Assembly: GCA_963928055.1 (NCBI GenBank)
Contig: CAWVDN010000001.1
Location: 1,488,001-1,552,000 of the forward strand
DNA length: 64,000 bases
Origin: Scatomonas sp963928055
Lineage (GTDB): Bacteria > Bacillota > Clostridia > Lachnospirales > Lachnospiraceae
Reading direction: 5' to 3'
Position numbers and translations under genes: made by a program. The notes under the pieces are model-generated. The model was given only the letters and a program-made list of their open reading frames with translations, was not told the origin of the DNA and ran no database searches. Shown here piece after piece: positions 42,152 to 50,707 of the stretch (positions are counted from its first letter, which is position 1; every line of letters starts with the position of its first letter).

Positions 42152-42895
42152 CTATCTTCCGTCCCCGTAGATCTCCCGGATCTCCCGGGTGTATACTCCC
42201 GGCTCTTGATATACGATCAGGGGCTTTTCCACGGTGATCCTGGCATTTCCGTTTTTACAGGCCTCCACCAGCACCAGATTGGGCTCCCGGTCCACAAAAG
42301 GATACACCAGGCGCATGCGTTTGGGCTCCAGTCTGTGGGCGGACAGGACACGGAAGATCTCCGCCAGACGGAAGGGCCTGTGGATCAGATAAAACCTCCC
42401 TCTGGAAGTCAGCACCCGGGCTGTTTCCCGCGCCAGATCCTCAAAGGTGCAGAGCAGTTCATGGCGGGCCACAGCTTTCGCCTCCTCCGGGTTGACCAGT
42501 CCGTGGCTTCCCGTCATATAGGGGGGATTGCTGACCACTACGTCAAAAGAAGCCGGGCCCAGTAAAGCCGAGGCTTCTTTGATATCTCCCCGCAGGATAC
42601 GGATCCGGTTTTCCAGATGGTTATACGCCACGCTCCGGCAGGCCATATCCGCGCTTTTTTCCTGGATCTCCAGGCCGGTAAAGGATTTTCCCGGAGTTTT
42701 GGCCGCCAGCAGGATGGGCAGGATCCCGGTGCCGGTACCCATGTCCAGTACGGACTCTCCCTCCTTTACTCTGGCAAAGGAAGAAAGGAGTACCGCGTCG
42801 ATCCCGTAGCGGAACCCCTCCGCAGCCTGGATGATAAAATATCCGTTCTGAAGATCATCCAGATGTTCGTCCGCCTGAAGCCTTATGTCCTCCAT
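42152..42895 (-). CDS. trmN6: tRNA1(Val) (adenine(37)-N6)-methyltransferase family
   Basis: A 247-residue class I methyltransferase. The SAM loop is DMGTGTG (51-57) and the N6-adenine motif NPPY is at 123-126. FRYGIDAVLLSSFARV near the N-terminus is typical of TrmN6/YfiC. The start overlaps the ricT coding end by 41 bases, so the genes are coupled. Position between ricT and rsmI matches the usual Firmicutes order. Confidence 0.92.
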   Translation of the reverse strand: MEDIRLQADEHLDDLQNGYFIIQAAEGFRYGIDAVLLSSFARVKEGESVLDMGTGTGILPILLAAKTPGKSFTGLEIQEKSADMACRSVAYNHLENRIRILRGDIKEASALLGPASFDVVVSNPPYMTGSHGLVNPEEAKAVARHELLCTFEDLARETARVLTSRGRFYLIHRPFRLAEIFRVLSAHRLEPKRMRLVYPFVDREPNLVLVEACKNGNARITVEKPLIVYQEPGVYTREIREIYGDGR

Positions 42896-43865
42896 GCTCC
42901 GATTCCTTCCTGGTCTGATGTTTTTTCTCTTTCTTTTCTCTCCGTCCGCCGGATTCTCCGGACTGCTCCTTTTCCAGAAGCTCCAGTTCCTTCCGCTCTT
43001 CCCGGGTCAGGTCTTTTTCCTTTTCCTTCTCTTTATCCCGGCCCTTTTTGTGCCTCTGCTTCAGCTTCAGCTCATCGGCGGGATATTCCCGGAGTTCTTT
43101 TTCATCATCCACATCCACCATGACCTTTACCATCTGACGGAGGATGTTGACGCTCTGCACTTCTCCCCGGACTCCCTCCGGCGTGATCACGATATCCCCG
43201 TTGCCCGGGAGTTTTTTATTCAGATATTCATACGTCTCCTGTTCGTTCTTCAGACAGCACATGAGCCGTCCGCAGGTGCCGGAGATCTTGGCGGGATTCA
43301 GGGAAAGATTCTGTTCTTTGGCCATCTTGATGGACACCGGCGCGAAATCCGAAAGGTACGTGCTACAGCACAGGGGCCGGCCGCAGATGCCGATGCCTCC
43401 CAGGATCTTGGTCTCGTCCCGGACGCCGATCTGGCGCAGCTCGATCCTGGTCTTGAACACGGAAGCCAGGTCCTTTACCAGTTCCCGGAAGTCCACCCGT
43501 CCGTCGGCGGTAAAGTAAAACAGGACTTTATTGTTGTCAAAGGTGTATTCCGCGTCGATAAGCTTCATCTCCAGATTGTGGGCCGCGATCTTCTTCTGGC
43601 AGATCTGGAAAGCTTCTTTTTCTTTTCTGCGGTTGCTCTCCTCCCTGGCCACATCCTTTGGCGTGGCCAGCCGGATCACTTCTTTCAGGGGCTGGACGAT
43701 CCTGGAATCCTCCACCTCCCTGGGGCCCAGTACCACAAGGCCGTACTCCACCCCCCGGGCCGTCTCCACGATCACATGATCCCCGGCCTTTATGTTCAGA
43801 GATTTCGGTCCGAAGTAATATACCTTTCCCACGTTGCGAAATCTCACTCCGATAATTCTGGTCAT
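42855..43865 (-). CDS. ricT: PSP1 domain protein RicT (YaaT)
   Basis: A 336-residue protein. The PSP1 domain covers about residues 1-210; the cysteine-rich motifs GRPLCCSTYL and GTCGRLMCCLKNE bind iron-sulphur clusters in the B. subtilis RicA-RicF-RicT complex, which controls RNase Y and sporulation. The last ~70 residues are a low-complexity Lys/Glu tail. It lies 1 base after holB and overlaps trmN6. Confidence 0.94.
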   Translation of the reverse strand: MTRIIGVRFRNVGKVYYFGPKSLNIKAGDHVIVETARGVEYGLVVLGPREVEDSRIVQPLKEVIRLATPKDVAREESNRRKEKEAFQICQKKIAAHNLEMKLIDAEYTFDNNKVLFYFTADGRVDFRELVKDLASVFKTRIELRQIGVRDETKILGGIGICGRPLCCSTYLSDFAPVSIKMAKEQNLSLNPAKISGTCGRLMCCLKNEQETYEYLNKKLPGNGDIVITPEGVRGEVQSVNILRQMVKVMVDVDDEKELREYPADELKLKQRHKKGRDKEKEKEKDLTREERKELELLEKEQSGESGGRREKKEKKHQTRKESEHGGHKASGGRTSG

Positions 43866-43866
43866 T

Positions 43867-44874
43867 TTAATTCTCCTTAATGGTCAGGAACAGCAGCTCC
43901 ATCACCAGATCGAAGTTTACATTGGCATGAAGCCGGCTGTCTGCCGTATGTATGGCCTCGATGATCTTCTCCATCCCCTCGTAGGAGCTGGTGGCAGCCC
44001 GTTCCCTGATATAATTGATTTCTTCTCTGAAGACGAGATTGTCTACTTCTTTTGTGGCTTTAAACAGCAGGACATCCCGGAACCACATTAAAAACAGATC
44101 CAGGTAGTCATAAATCCGGTCTTTCTCCCCGGACATTTCCCGGATGGCGTCTACCAGCTCGTAAACCGCCATATTCCTGGCATGCTTCAGGATCCGCAGG
44201 GCATTGGAGGTCAGCTCCGCGAATTCGGCGGAATCCGCCGTCTTCCGGGCTTTGCCGATATTCCCCTGGGCAAATGCCGCCTGCACTTCCGCCTGATAAT
44301 CCGGAATGTGCATGCGCTCCATCAGATAGTCCTTCACCAGCCTGTCCCCCACCGGCTTCAGGCTCAGGAGCACGCAGCGGGAAGTAATGGTGGGCAGCAG
44401 GGCGTCCGGATTGTCCGCCAGGAGCAGAATCACCGCGTAAGAAGGCGGTTCCTCAATGGTCTTCAGCAGAGCGTTCTGCGCCTGCAGCGTCAGCTTGTCC
44501 GCGTCGTTGACGATATATATTTTATACGGGCTTTCATAGGGCTTGATGCCCACATCGTTGATCAGCTGCGCCCGGATCTCATCGATGCCGATGGAAGAGG
44601 GCTTCTCATGGGTCACGCTGATGATATCCGGATGATTCTTGTTCAGCGCCTTGCGGCAGGAGCCGCATTTCATGCAGGGCTCGACCCCCTGCTCCTCGCA
44701 CTGCAGAGTCATGGCGAACAGCGAGGCCAAAAGCTTTTTGCCCGCTCCATGTTCTCCCCCGAAAATATACGCATGGGAAACCTTCCCCAGGCGGATCGCA
44801 TTCTGAAGATGTGAAATAATTTCCTCATGACCGACGACTCCGTCAAATCCGTTTTTACCTTTCACTTCTTCCAC
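43867..44874 (-). CDS. holB: DNA polymerase III delta' subunit
   Basis: A 335-residue AAA+ clamp-loader subunit. Walker A-like GGEHGAGKKLLA, the zinc-finger cysteines CEEQGVEPCMKCGSC, the SRC motif in TITSRC and ALLKTIEEPPS are present. GTG 44874 is preferred because AGGAGG lies 8 bases upstream; no ribosome site supports the longer frame. It loads the sliding clamp at replication forks. Confidence 0.92.
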   Translation of the reverse strand: MEEVKGKNGFDGVVGHEEIISHLQNAIRLGKVSHAYIFGGEHGAGKKLLASLFAMTLQCEEQGVEPCMKCGSCRKALNKNHPDIISVTHEKPSSIGIDEIRAQLINDVGIKPYESPYKIYIVNDADKLTLQAQNALLKTIEEPPSYAVILLLADNPDALLPTITSRCVLLSLKPVGDRLVKDYLMERMHIPDYQAEVQAAFAQGNIGKARKTADSAEFAELTSNALRILKHARNMAVYELVDAIREMSGEKDRIYDYLDLFLMWFRDVLLFKATKEVDNLVFREEINYIRERAATSSYEGMEKIIEAIHTADSRLHANVNFDLVMELLFLTIKEN

Positions 44875-44956
44875 TTGGATCACCTCCTCTGCTTTTCCAG
44901 GCGCCGGTGTTCCGGCGCACATTCAGTATAGCATAGATTTATTTTAAGATACAGCG

Positions 44957-45547
44957 TTATTTTTCTTCCAGGATATACCCTCGGATCTCCTGCAGGCATT
45001 CCTCAAAAGCGCCGTTGTTCTCAAATTTCCGGCGGATCCCCGCCTCCTCCAGCTTCTCCGGGGAAAAATCCTCGCAGTCCGCCAGGAACCTCCGGCACAT
45101 CTCCCGGTAGGCCGGGGCGTCCTGCTTTGCTTCCCTCCGCAGAGCCCTGCCAAGACGGATCCCGTCCTCCGTTTCCACATAGACGGGGCAGACCCGGTCT
45201 CCGCCGAAATGTTCTTTCATCTTTCCATAGGATTCCAGGGTGCCGATCCCCAGATAGTTTCTGTGTTCCAGATCGATCTGCCCCTCGTCCGCCGTAAAGT
45301 AATACCAGGGCCCCTCCACCGTCTGGTAGACCCTCTCCTCTATGATCTTTCCGGAAAGGCGCAGCCTGGCCAGTTTTTCTGTGTCCGTAAAATAATATTC
45401 CCGGCCGTTCTGTTCACTGCTCCGAATGGGCCTGGTGGTATATAAGATCAGCGGAGACAGCGCAAGCTCCGGATCCCGCAGCAGCGCTTCATAAAAATGA
45501 TCTTTTCCGGAGGCGCTTTTCCCCATGATATAAAAAATTTTTCCCAT
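44957..45547 (-). CDS. Guanylate kinase-like protein
   Basis: A 196-residue P-loop kinase-like protein: GKSASGKDHFYEAL (9-22) is a variant Walker A, and YTTRPIRSSEQNGREYYF is the GMP-binding region of guanylate kinases. It diverges from canonical Gmk (Asp follows the P-loop Lys where Ser or Thr is usual), so it may be a specialised paralog. It precedes holB by about 80 bases in the same direction and probably shares the transcript. Confidence 0.8.
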   Translation of the reverse strand: MGKIFYIMGKSASGKDHFYEALLRDPELALSPLILYTTRPIRSSEQNGREYYFTDTEKLARLRLSGKIIEERVYQTVEGPWYYFTADEGQIDLEHRNYLGIGTLESYGKMKEHFGGDRVCPVYVETEDGIRLGRALRREAKQDAPAYREMCRRFLADCEDFSPEKLEEAGIRRKFENNGAFEECLQEIRGYILEEK

Positions 45548-45659
45548 TTTATGTACCGCCCCTTAACTTTTACGCTCTCTATCCGGTTTTTCCCCCGGAT
45601 TTTCCTGCTAGATAAGTATTTTTGCACAAGGCATACGAAAAGTCAAGAGGCAGGGACGC

Positions 45660-46208
45660 TCACTGTTCCATCTGTTTTCCCAAAAACAGGGAGGCGGTCA
45701 TAGCAAGTTTCTGTTCTGTCTCCCCCATTTTCTCCCCGGTGTTTTTTCCCAGCAGGACCACCGCTCCGATGGCATCCCCGGCGCAGAGAATGGGAACGGC
45801 CACCTGGGAGGCGGTATTCATCCGGTCGTCTGCGGTTACAGGGATAAAATCCTTATCGTTCCTGCCGGCGCAGATGCTGTCCCGGTCCGCGATCATCCTC
45901 TCCAGTTCGGTGCTGACCGGTTTTCCCTGATATTCTCTCTGCTCCGGTCCGCAGGCCGCGACGATCTGATCGTGGTCGGAAATACAGACCAGATGACCGC
46001 TGACCTGGGAAAGAGACTGGGCGTATTCCCGGGCAAAGGTTCCCAGCTCCCCGATGGGAGAGTATTTTTTAAGGATGATCTCCCCTTCTTTTCCGGTAAA
46101 GATCTCCATGGGTTCTCCCTCCCGGATCCGCATGGTGCGCCGGATCTCCTTGGGGACCACCACCCTGCCCAGATCATCTATCCTTCTCACAATTCCTGTC
46201 GCTTTCAT
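45660..46208 (-). CDS. spoVT: Stage V sporulation protein T (AbrB-type regulator)
   Basis: A 182-residue transcription factor. The N-terminal swapped-hairpin AbrB domain has MKATGIVRRIDDLGRVVVPKEIRR, and the C-terminal GAF domain spans about 55-180 (GHLVCISDHDQIVAACG, VAVPILCAGDAIGAVVLL). SpoVT adjusts sigma-G-dependent gene expression in the forespore. ATG 46208 (two codons after another ATG) has the correct spacing to GGAGGA. It diverges from the G3E GTPase gene, with the hairpin element in between. Confidence 0.95.
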   Translation of the reverse strand: MKATGIVRRIDDLGRVVVPKEIRRTMRIREGEPMEIFTGKEGEIILKKYSPIGELGTFAREYAQSLSQVSGHLVCISDHDQIVAACGPEQREYQGKPVSTELERMIADRDSICAGRNDKDFIPVTADDRMNTASQVAVPILCAGDAIGAVVLLGKNTGEKMGETEQKLAMTASLFLGKQMEQ

Positions 46209-46259
46209 AAACATTCCTCCGTCTTACTTCCCGTTTCTTTTCCTGTGTATCCGCAGTGC

Positions 46260-46300
46260 CCGTGTCCAAGGGACAACTCGCTCTCCTTGTACACTGACGC
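46260..46300 (+). repeat. Hairpin element, copy 2 (41 bp), upstream of the G3E GTPase gene
   Basis: Same family as 32650-32690: CCGTGTCCAAGGGA on the left, TCTCCTTGTACAC on the right, ending TGACGC. Arms can pair over about 12 bases. It lies between divergent spoVT and the GTPase gene and about 40 bases upstream of the GTPase promoter. Confidence 0.6.
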
Positions 46301-46340
46301 TACAGGTAGTATTTGTAAAAAGGAAAAAAATATGCCTGTA

Positions 46341-46369
46341 TTGAAAGAGATCCTCTTTTCCATTATGAT
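46341..46369 (+). promoter_or_regulatory. Sigma-A-type promoter for the G3E GTPase / radical SAM operon
   Basis: TTGAAA (46341-46346) and TATGAT (46364-46369) are exactly 17 bases apart, about 30 bases before the start codon at 46398. Confidence 0.7.
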
Positions 46370-46397
46370 AAAAGAAAGAAAGGAAAGGAGCGGACGC

Positions 46398-47459
46398 ATG
46401 AGAAAATTTGCTGTGTTCAGCGGATTCCTGGGATCCGGAAAGACCACCGCCATGATGGCTCTGACCCGGTATTACACGGAACATTACGGAAAGGCGGCCA
46501 TGATCTCCAACGATCTGGGCCACGGAGTGAACCTGGCCGATCACCGGCTGGCTCTGCTGAAGGGCTGCAACGCCTCGGAAATGACGGAAACCTGTATCTG
46601 TTATCAGAACGAAAATCTGGCGGACCGGCTGAACGCTTACTATCAGGACGGCTGCGAGCTGGTGGTCTCCGATATCCCCGGTTTCGGAGTAGGGGCCCTG
46701 GAGCATGTGTACCACGGCCTGGCGGAAAAATTCCCCGGCCAGTTTGAGCTGGCGCCTTTTACGGTGCTGACAGAGCCCAGGACCGTGGATCTTCTGCGGC
46801 GGGGACTGGGGGGAGATATGGAGTATCTGCTGTCGGCCCAGCTGGCGGAAGCGGATCTGATCCTTCTCAACAAATGTGATCTGATCCGCCGGGAGCAGGC
46901 GGAAGCAGACAGAGCCTGGCTGGAGCAGCGCTGCCCCCAGGCCCGGGTCCTTTCCATCAGCGCCCTGAAGGGGGAAGGGCTGGACGCCCTGTCCCGGATC
47001 CTGAAGCAGGGGAAAGCCTCCATGCGCCGTCCGGATATCGGCTACGGGGGTGCCGCCTTCCAGGCCGCCATGGGAAAGCTCAGCGAGTACTACCTTCAGT
47101 ATCACGCGGTGGTCTGCTGCAGAACCTTTGACGGAAACCGCTATCTCATGGAAATGGCAAAAGAGGCGCAGTCCCGGATCCGTGCCCGGGGAGCCGAGAT
47201 CCCCCACCTGAAGCTGCTGGCCTGGGAACCGGAAGGGGATTTCGGCAAGGTGGATCTGCTGGGAACAGACCGTCCGGCGGAAGTTTCCCACCGCTTTGTA
47301 AAAGACTGCACCGCCGTGGCCGTGATCCTGAACGCCAGCGCCGCCTGTCCGCCGGATGCCCTGGATTCCCTGCTCACCGAAACGGTACAGGAGGTCTCCG
47401 GCAGGTATCAGCTGGAACTGGCCATTTTCAAAAAAGAATGCTTCGGCATGGGAGAATAA
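46398..47459 (+). CDS. G3E-family (CobW-like) P-loop GTPase
   Basis: A 353-residue metallochaperone-type GTPase. Walker A is GFLGSGKT (9-16), the NKxD motif is LNKCDLI, and the metal-binding position has CICY (66-69) where COG0523 proteins usually have CxCC, so metal ligation is altered. The last ~150 residues hold the variable CobW C-terminal region. Four to five bases separate it from a radical SAM gene, so it likely inserts a metal or helps mature that enzyme or its cofactor. ATG 46398 follows AAAGGAG; the open frame extends upstream without support. Confidence 0.88.
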   Translation: MRKFAVFSGFLGSGKTTAMMALTRYYTEHYGKAAMISNDLGHGVNLADHRLALLKGCNASEMTETCICYQNENLADRLNAYYQDGCELVVSDIPGFGVGALEHVYHGLAEKFPGQFELAPFTVLTEPRTVDLLRRGLGGDMEYLLSAQLAEADLILLNKCDLIRREQAEADRAWLEQRCPQARVLSISALKGEGLDALSRILKQGKASMRRPDIGYGGAAFQAAMGKLSEYYLQYHAVVCCRTFDGNRYLMEMAKEAQSRIRARGAEIPHLKLLAWEPEGDFGKVDLLGTDRPAEVSHRFVKDCTAVAVILNASAACPPDALDSLLTETVQEVSGRYQLELAIFKKECFGMGE

Positions 47460-47464
47460 AAGAT

Positions 47465-48742
47465 ATGGAAATTCGCAAAACCCGTTCCGTATGCCCGGTG
47501 TGCCTGCGGAATCTGCCCGCGGCTCTCTGCCGCCGGGAGGACGGAAGGATCTTTCTGGAAAAAACCTGCCCGGAACACGGGCCTTTTCAGGCGCTGGTCT
47601 GGCAGGGAAAAATGGACTTTGAGCAGTGGCTTCTGGGAACGGAACCTCTGGGACCGGGGGAGGGAACCGGCTGCCCCGGAAACTGCGGCATCTGTCCGGA
47701 ACACGACAGCGGCACCTGCTGCGCCCTGCTGGAAGTGACGGACCGCTGCGATCTGCGCTGCCGCTACTGCTTCGCCGATGGAGGACGGAACACAGCGGAT
47801 CCCTCCCTGGAGGAGCTGAAGGCCGCCATCCGGGAGATCGTATCGCAGTGCGGCCAGCCCCTGCTCCAGCTCTCCGGAGGCGAACCTACCCTCCGGGAGG
47901 ATCTGCCGGAGCTGGTGCGCTTTGCCAAGGAAGCCGGCTGCAGCTATGTGCAGGTGAACACCAACGGCATCCGGCTGGCGGAAGATCCGAAATACGCCGC
48001 GGCCCTGGCGGAAGCCGGGCTGGACATTGTCTTTCTGCAGTTTGACGGCACCCGGGAGGAGATCTACGAGCTTCTCCGGGGACGCCCCCTCCTCCAGACC
48101 AAGCTGGCGGCCCTCCGGATCTGTTCGGAGCTGCAGGTGGGCGTGACCCTGGTGCCCACCGTGGTCAGAGGCGTCAACGATCAGGACCTGGGGAACCTGA
48201 TCTCCCTGGCCGCCTCCCTGGTGCCCGGGGTCCGGGGGATCCATTTTCAGCCGGTATCCTATTTCGGCCGTTTTCCGGAGATCCCGGCGGAGGAAGACCG
48301 CTATACGCTGGATCAGCTCATGGCGGATATCAGCGGCCAGGCAGGGATCCCCGCGGAAAGCTTTATGCCTTCCCGCTGCGATCATCCCCTCTGCGGCTTC
48401 CACGCCAATTTTCTGGTGAGCCCGGCGGGAGGCCTGAAGCCTCTGACCTCCATCACCTATTCCTCCCGCAGCCGGGGCACTGCCAGGGACAGCCGGGAAT
48501 ATACCGCCCGCCGCTGGCGCCGGTCCCCGGAGGAAGCTCCTCCCCCCGGCGGGTTTTCCGAGGAAATGGATTTCGATACTTTCCTGTGGCAGATGCGCCA
48601 CCGAAGCCTGAGCCTTACGGCCATGGCCTTTCAGGACGCCATGAACCTGAACGTGGAGCGGCTGCGCCGGTGCAGCCTCCATGTCTATGACCGCGGAAAG
48701 ATCAAGCCTTTCTGCGCCAGGTACCTTTCCCCTGTGACATAA
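47465..48742 (+). CDS. Radical SAM enzyme with extra N-terminal Cys motifs (Tes/MJ0619-like)
   Basis: A 425-residue iron-sulphur enzyme. The radical SAM motif CDLRCRYC is at 95-102, followed by FADGG and LQLSGGEPTLREDLPEL. The first 90 residues hold further cysteines: CPVC (10-13), C35 in TCPEHG, and C70/C74/C77 in CPGNCGIC, plus C85-C86. This spacing resembles, from memory, tetraether-lipid synthase and MJ0619-type class D methylases, which bind extra clusters. The substrate is unknown; a methylation or C-C bond-forming reaction is likely. It is coupled to the G3E GTPase and ends at a strong terminator. Confidence 0.85.
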   Translation: MEIRKTRSVCPVCLRNLPAALCRREDGRIFLEKTCPEHGPFQALVWQGKMDFEQWLLGTEPLGPGEGTGCPGNCGICPEHDSGTCCALLEVTDRCDLRCRYCFADGGRNTADPSLEELKAAIREIVSQCGQPLLQLSGGEPTLREDLPELVRFAKEAGCSYVQVNTNGIRLAEDPKYAAALAEAGLDIVFLQFDGTREEIYELLRGRPLLQTKLAALRICSELQVGVTLVPTVVRGVNDQDLGNLISLAASLVPGVRGIHFQPVSYFGRFPEIPAEEDRYTLDQLMADISGQAGIPAESFMPSRCDHPLCGFHANFLVSPAGGLKPLTSITYSSRSRGTARDSREYTARRWRRSPEEAPPPGGFSEEMDFDTFLWQMRHRSLSLTAMAFQDAMNLNVERLRRCSLHVYDRGKIKPFCARYLSPVT

Positions 48743-48749
48743 GGAAACG

Positions 48750-48793
48750 CGGCGGCTTATGCTTTCCGGTAAAAGGAGCCGCCGTATTTTTTT
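48750..48793 (+). terminator. Intrinsic terminator after the radical SAM gene
   Basis: CGGCGGCT (48750-48757) pairs with AGCCGCCG (48777-48784), followed by TATTTTTTT. It lies inside the 3' end of the convergent UroD-type gene. Confidence 0.83.
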
Positions 48794-49725
48794 ACCTCAT
48801 CGCAGACCCAGCGGGTCTTGTTCAGGGCGTCCTCGCTGCTGCCGCAGATCCCTCCGTCCCAGAAGATCAGGGCTCCTTCCTTCCCGTAGGTGTCTATGGC
48901 CGTCCGCACGGATTCTCTGACGGTTTCCTCCGGGGCAAAGGGAGCGCATCCCGGCCCATGCCGGTCCCAGCCTCCCGTAAGCACCAGGCGGTTCCCCAGC
49001 TCCCGCTTATCCTCCAGAAGCTGTTCATTGGGTTCCGGAAGCTGGCAGATGTCCGATCCGCAGTCCAGGAATTCCCGGATCAGCCACTGGCAGTTGCCGC
49101 AGCAGTGAAATTCGGCCAGGGCTCCCGCCGCGTGGATGGCGTCGTTGATCCGTTTCAGATGGGGCTTATAAATGCGCCGGAATACATCCTTTGCCAGAAA
49201 CGGGCCCCCTGCCGCCGCAAAATCATCCCCGGTAAACATAATGTCCGGATGGATATATTCCCCGATCTTCGCGGCTGTTTTTACCAGAAAATCCGCAATG
49301 GCCGAGGCAAAGGCTTCCACTTCTTCCGGCTCCTCGCAGACGGCGCACAGGGCGTCCTCCCATCCCAGCATGTTGACCGGGATCAGAAAGATCCCCGTGG
49401 TATTCAGCATGGCGATATTTACCTTGTCCGGGTCTGCCGTCTCCCGGAAACGCCGGGCCATGCCTTCCCAGTCCAGGGCGTCGGGATCCGGAAATCTGAC
49501 GGTCTCCCTCCACAGGGAGATATCTTCCATGGCTTTCCGCCCGGGCTTTGGCATCTCGCCCATATCATTTTTTACCCATACGATATTGCAGAAATCCGCT
49601 CCCGTCTCCGGATCTCTCTCCAGCCAGTAATCCGGCATAAACACGTTGCAGTCCCCGGGAAAGATCGGGACCCATTCCGGTTTTCCGCCTCTGGCGGCCG
49701 TTAAATAGTTTTCTCTCGCTGTCAT
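48757..49725 (-). CDS. Uroporphyrinogen decarboxylase-family methyltransferase
   Basis: A 322-residue UroD/MtaA-type protein. FHCCGNCQWLI carries the His-x-Cys zinc motif of corrinoid- and thiol-methyltransferases of this family, and DFAAAGGPFLAKDVFR is a typical barrel loop. ATG 49725 has the correct spacing to GGGAGG. It probably moves a methyl group between a corrinoid or small-molecule donor and an acceptor thiol; no corrinoid protein is encoded nearby. It is convergent with the radical SAM gene. Confidence 0.82.
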   Translation of the reverse strand: MTARENYLTAARGGKPEWVPIFPGDCNVFMPDYWLERDPETGADFCNIVWVKNDMGEMPKPGRKAMEDISLWRETVRFPDPDALDWEGMARRFRETADPDKVNIAMLNTTGIFLIPVNMLGWEDALCAVCEEPEEVEAFASAIADFLVKTAAKIGEYIHPDIMFTGDDFAAAGGPFLAKDVFRRIYKPHLKRINDAIHAAGALAEFHCCGNCQWLIREFLDCGSDICQLPEPNEQLLEDKRELGNRLVLTGGWDRHGPGCAPFAPEETVRESVRTAIDTYGKEGALIFWDGGICGSSEDALNKTRWVCDEVKKYGGSFYRKA

Positions 49726-49819
49726 AGGCACCTCCCTGTTCTTTGAAAAGCAGAACAGACAGGAAGCGCCCTCCGCAGGCCATTCTGACCCGCGGCACTC
49801 CCTGCCTGTTTCTCTGTTT

Positions 49820-50707
49820 TTATTCTGCCTGAAAATGTTTCACTTCTTCCACGGTGGGAATGGAGGACGACGCTCCCGCCCGGGATACCGCGATGGCCGA
49901 AGCCCGGGCCGCCATGTCCAGGGCCTCCGGGATTTCTTTTCCCTCCAGAACGGAGGCCAGGAAAAATCCCGTAAAGGTATCGCCTGCCGCCGTGGTATCT
50001 ACCGCCTTTACTTTATAGATCCCCTGATGGTACTCCTGCGTGCTGTCCTTGTACAGAGAGCCCCGGGAGCCCATGGTCAGGACAAATTTCCCCTGGGGAT
50101 ACATTTCCAGCAGCTTTTCCGGCTGTTTTTCCGGGCTGCTTTCGCCTGTCATCTGCTCCGCTTCCACCTCATTGACCAGGAAATACGTGACCTTCTTCAT
50201 ATCACAGGCTTCCAGCTTGCTGTCAAAGGGGGAGGGGTTCAGCACGATCACCATGCCTCTCTCATAGGCCTTGTCGATGATATAATCCAGTTCGTTGACT
50301 TCGTTTTGCAGCACCAGCATATCCCCTGCCGCAAAATTGCCCAGCACCTCGTCGATATGCTCTCTGGTCTGTTTCTGATTGCTTCCGCCGAAGAGAATGA
50401 TGCAGTTCTGGCCGTTTCTGTCCACCTGGATCACCGTATGGCCGTTCCTGCCTTCAGTTCTGCGGATAAACTCCGTATTTACCCCGTTTTCCCCGCAGAG
50501 ATCCAGGAGCATTTCTCCGTCTTCCCCCACGGCCCCCGCGTGATAAACGGGAACCCCTGCCTTTGCCAGGGCGATGGACTGGTTCAGCCCCTTGCCGCCG
50601 GGAAAGGTTTCCGTCTTTGTGGAAGAGATGGTCTCGCCTCCCTGGACGATATGGTCTACGGTGTAGACGTAATCAATGTTCAGGGACCCAAAGTTTAATA
50701 CCTTCAT
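49820..50707 (-). CDS. rbsK: Ribokinase-family carbohydrate kinase
   Basis: A 295-residue PfkB-type kinase. GGKGLNQSIALAKAG (substrate and dimer lid region) and DTTAAGDTFTGFFL (anion hole and catalytic Asp) are clear, and the N-terminal NFGSLNIDYVYTVDHIV is typical of ribokinase. It likely phosphorylates ribose or a similar sugar or nucleoside. ATG overlaps the lgt stop (ATGA), an unusual operon partner; no ribose transporter or isomerase is present. Confidence 0.88.
   Translation of the reverse strand: MKVLNFGSLNIDYVYTVDHIVQGGETISSTKTETFPGGKGLNQSIALAKAGVPVYHAGAVGEDGEMLLDLCGENGVNTEFIRRTEGRNGHTVIQVDRNGQNCIILFGGSNQKQTREHIDEVLGNFAAGDMLVLQNEVNELDYIIDKAYERGMVIVLNPSPFDSKLEACDMKKVTYFLVNEVEAEQMTGESSPEKQPEKLLEMYPQGKFVLTMGSRGSLYKDSTQEYHQGIYKVKAVDTTAAGDTFTGFFLASVLEGKEIPEALDMAARASAIAVSRAGASSSIPTVEEVKHFQAE

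Noticed and set aside
45972..46397. An N-terminal extension of the G3E GTPase by ~140 residues
   Set aside because: It would be antisense to spoVT and cross the promoter and hairpin element; ATG 46398 has a good ribosome site and begins at the Walker A region.
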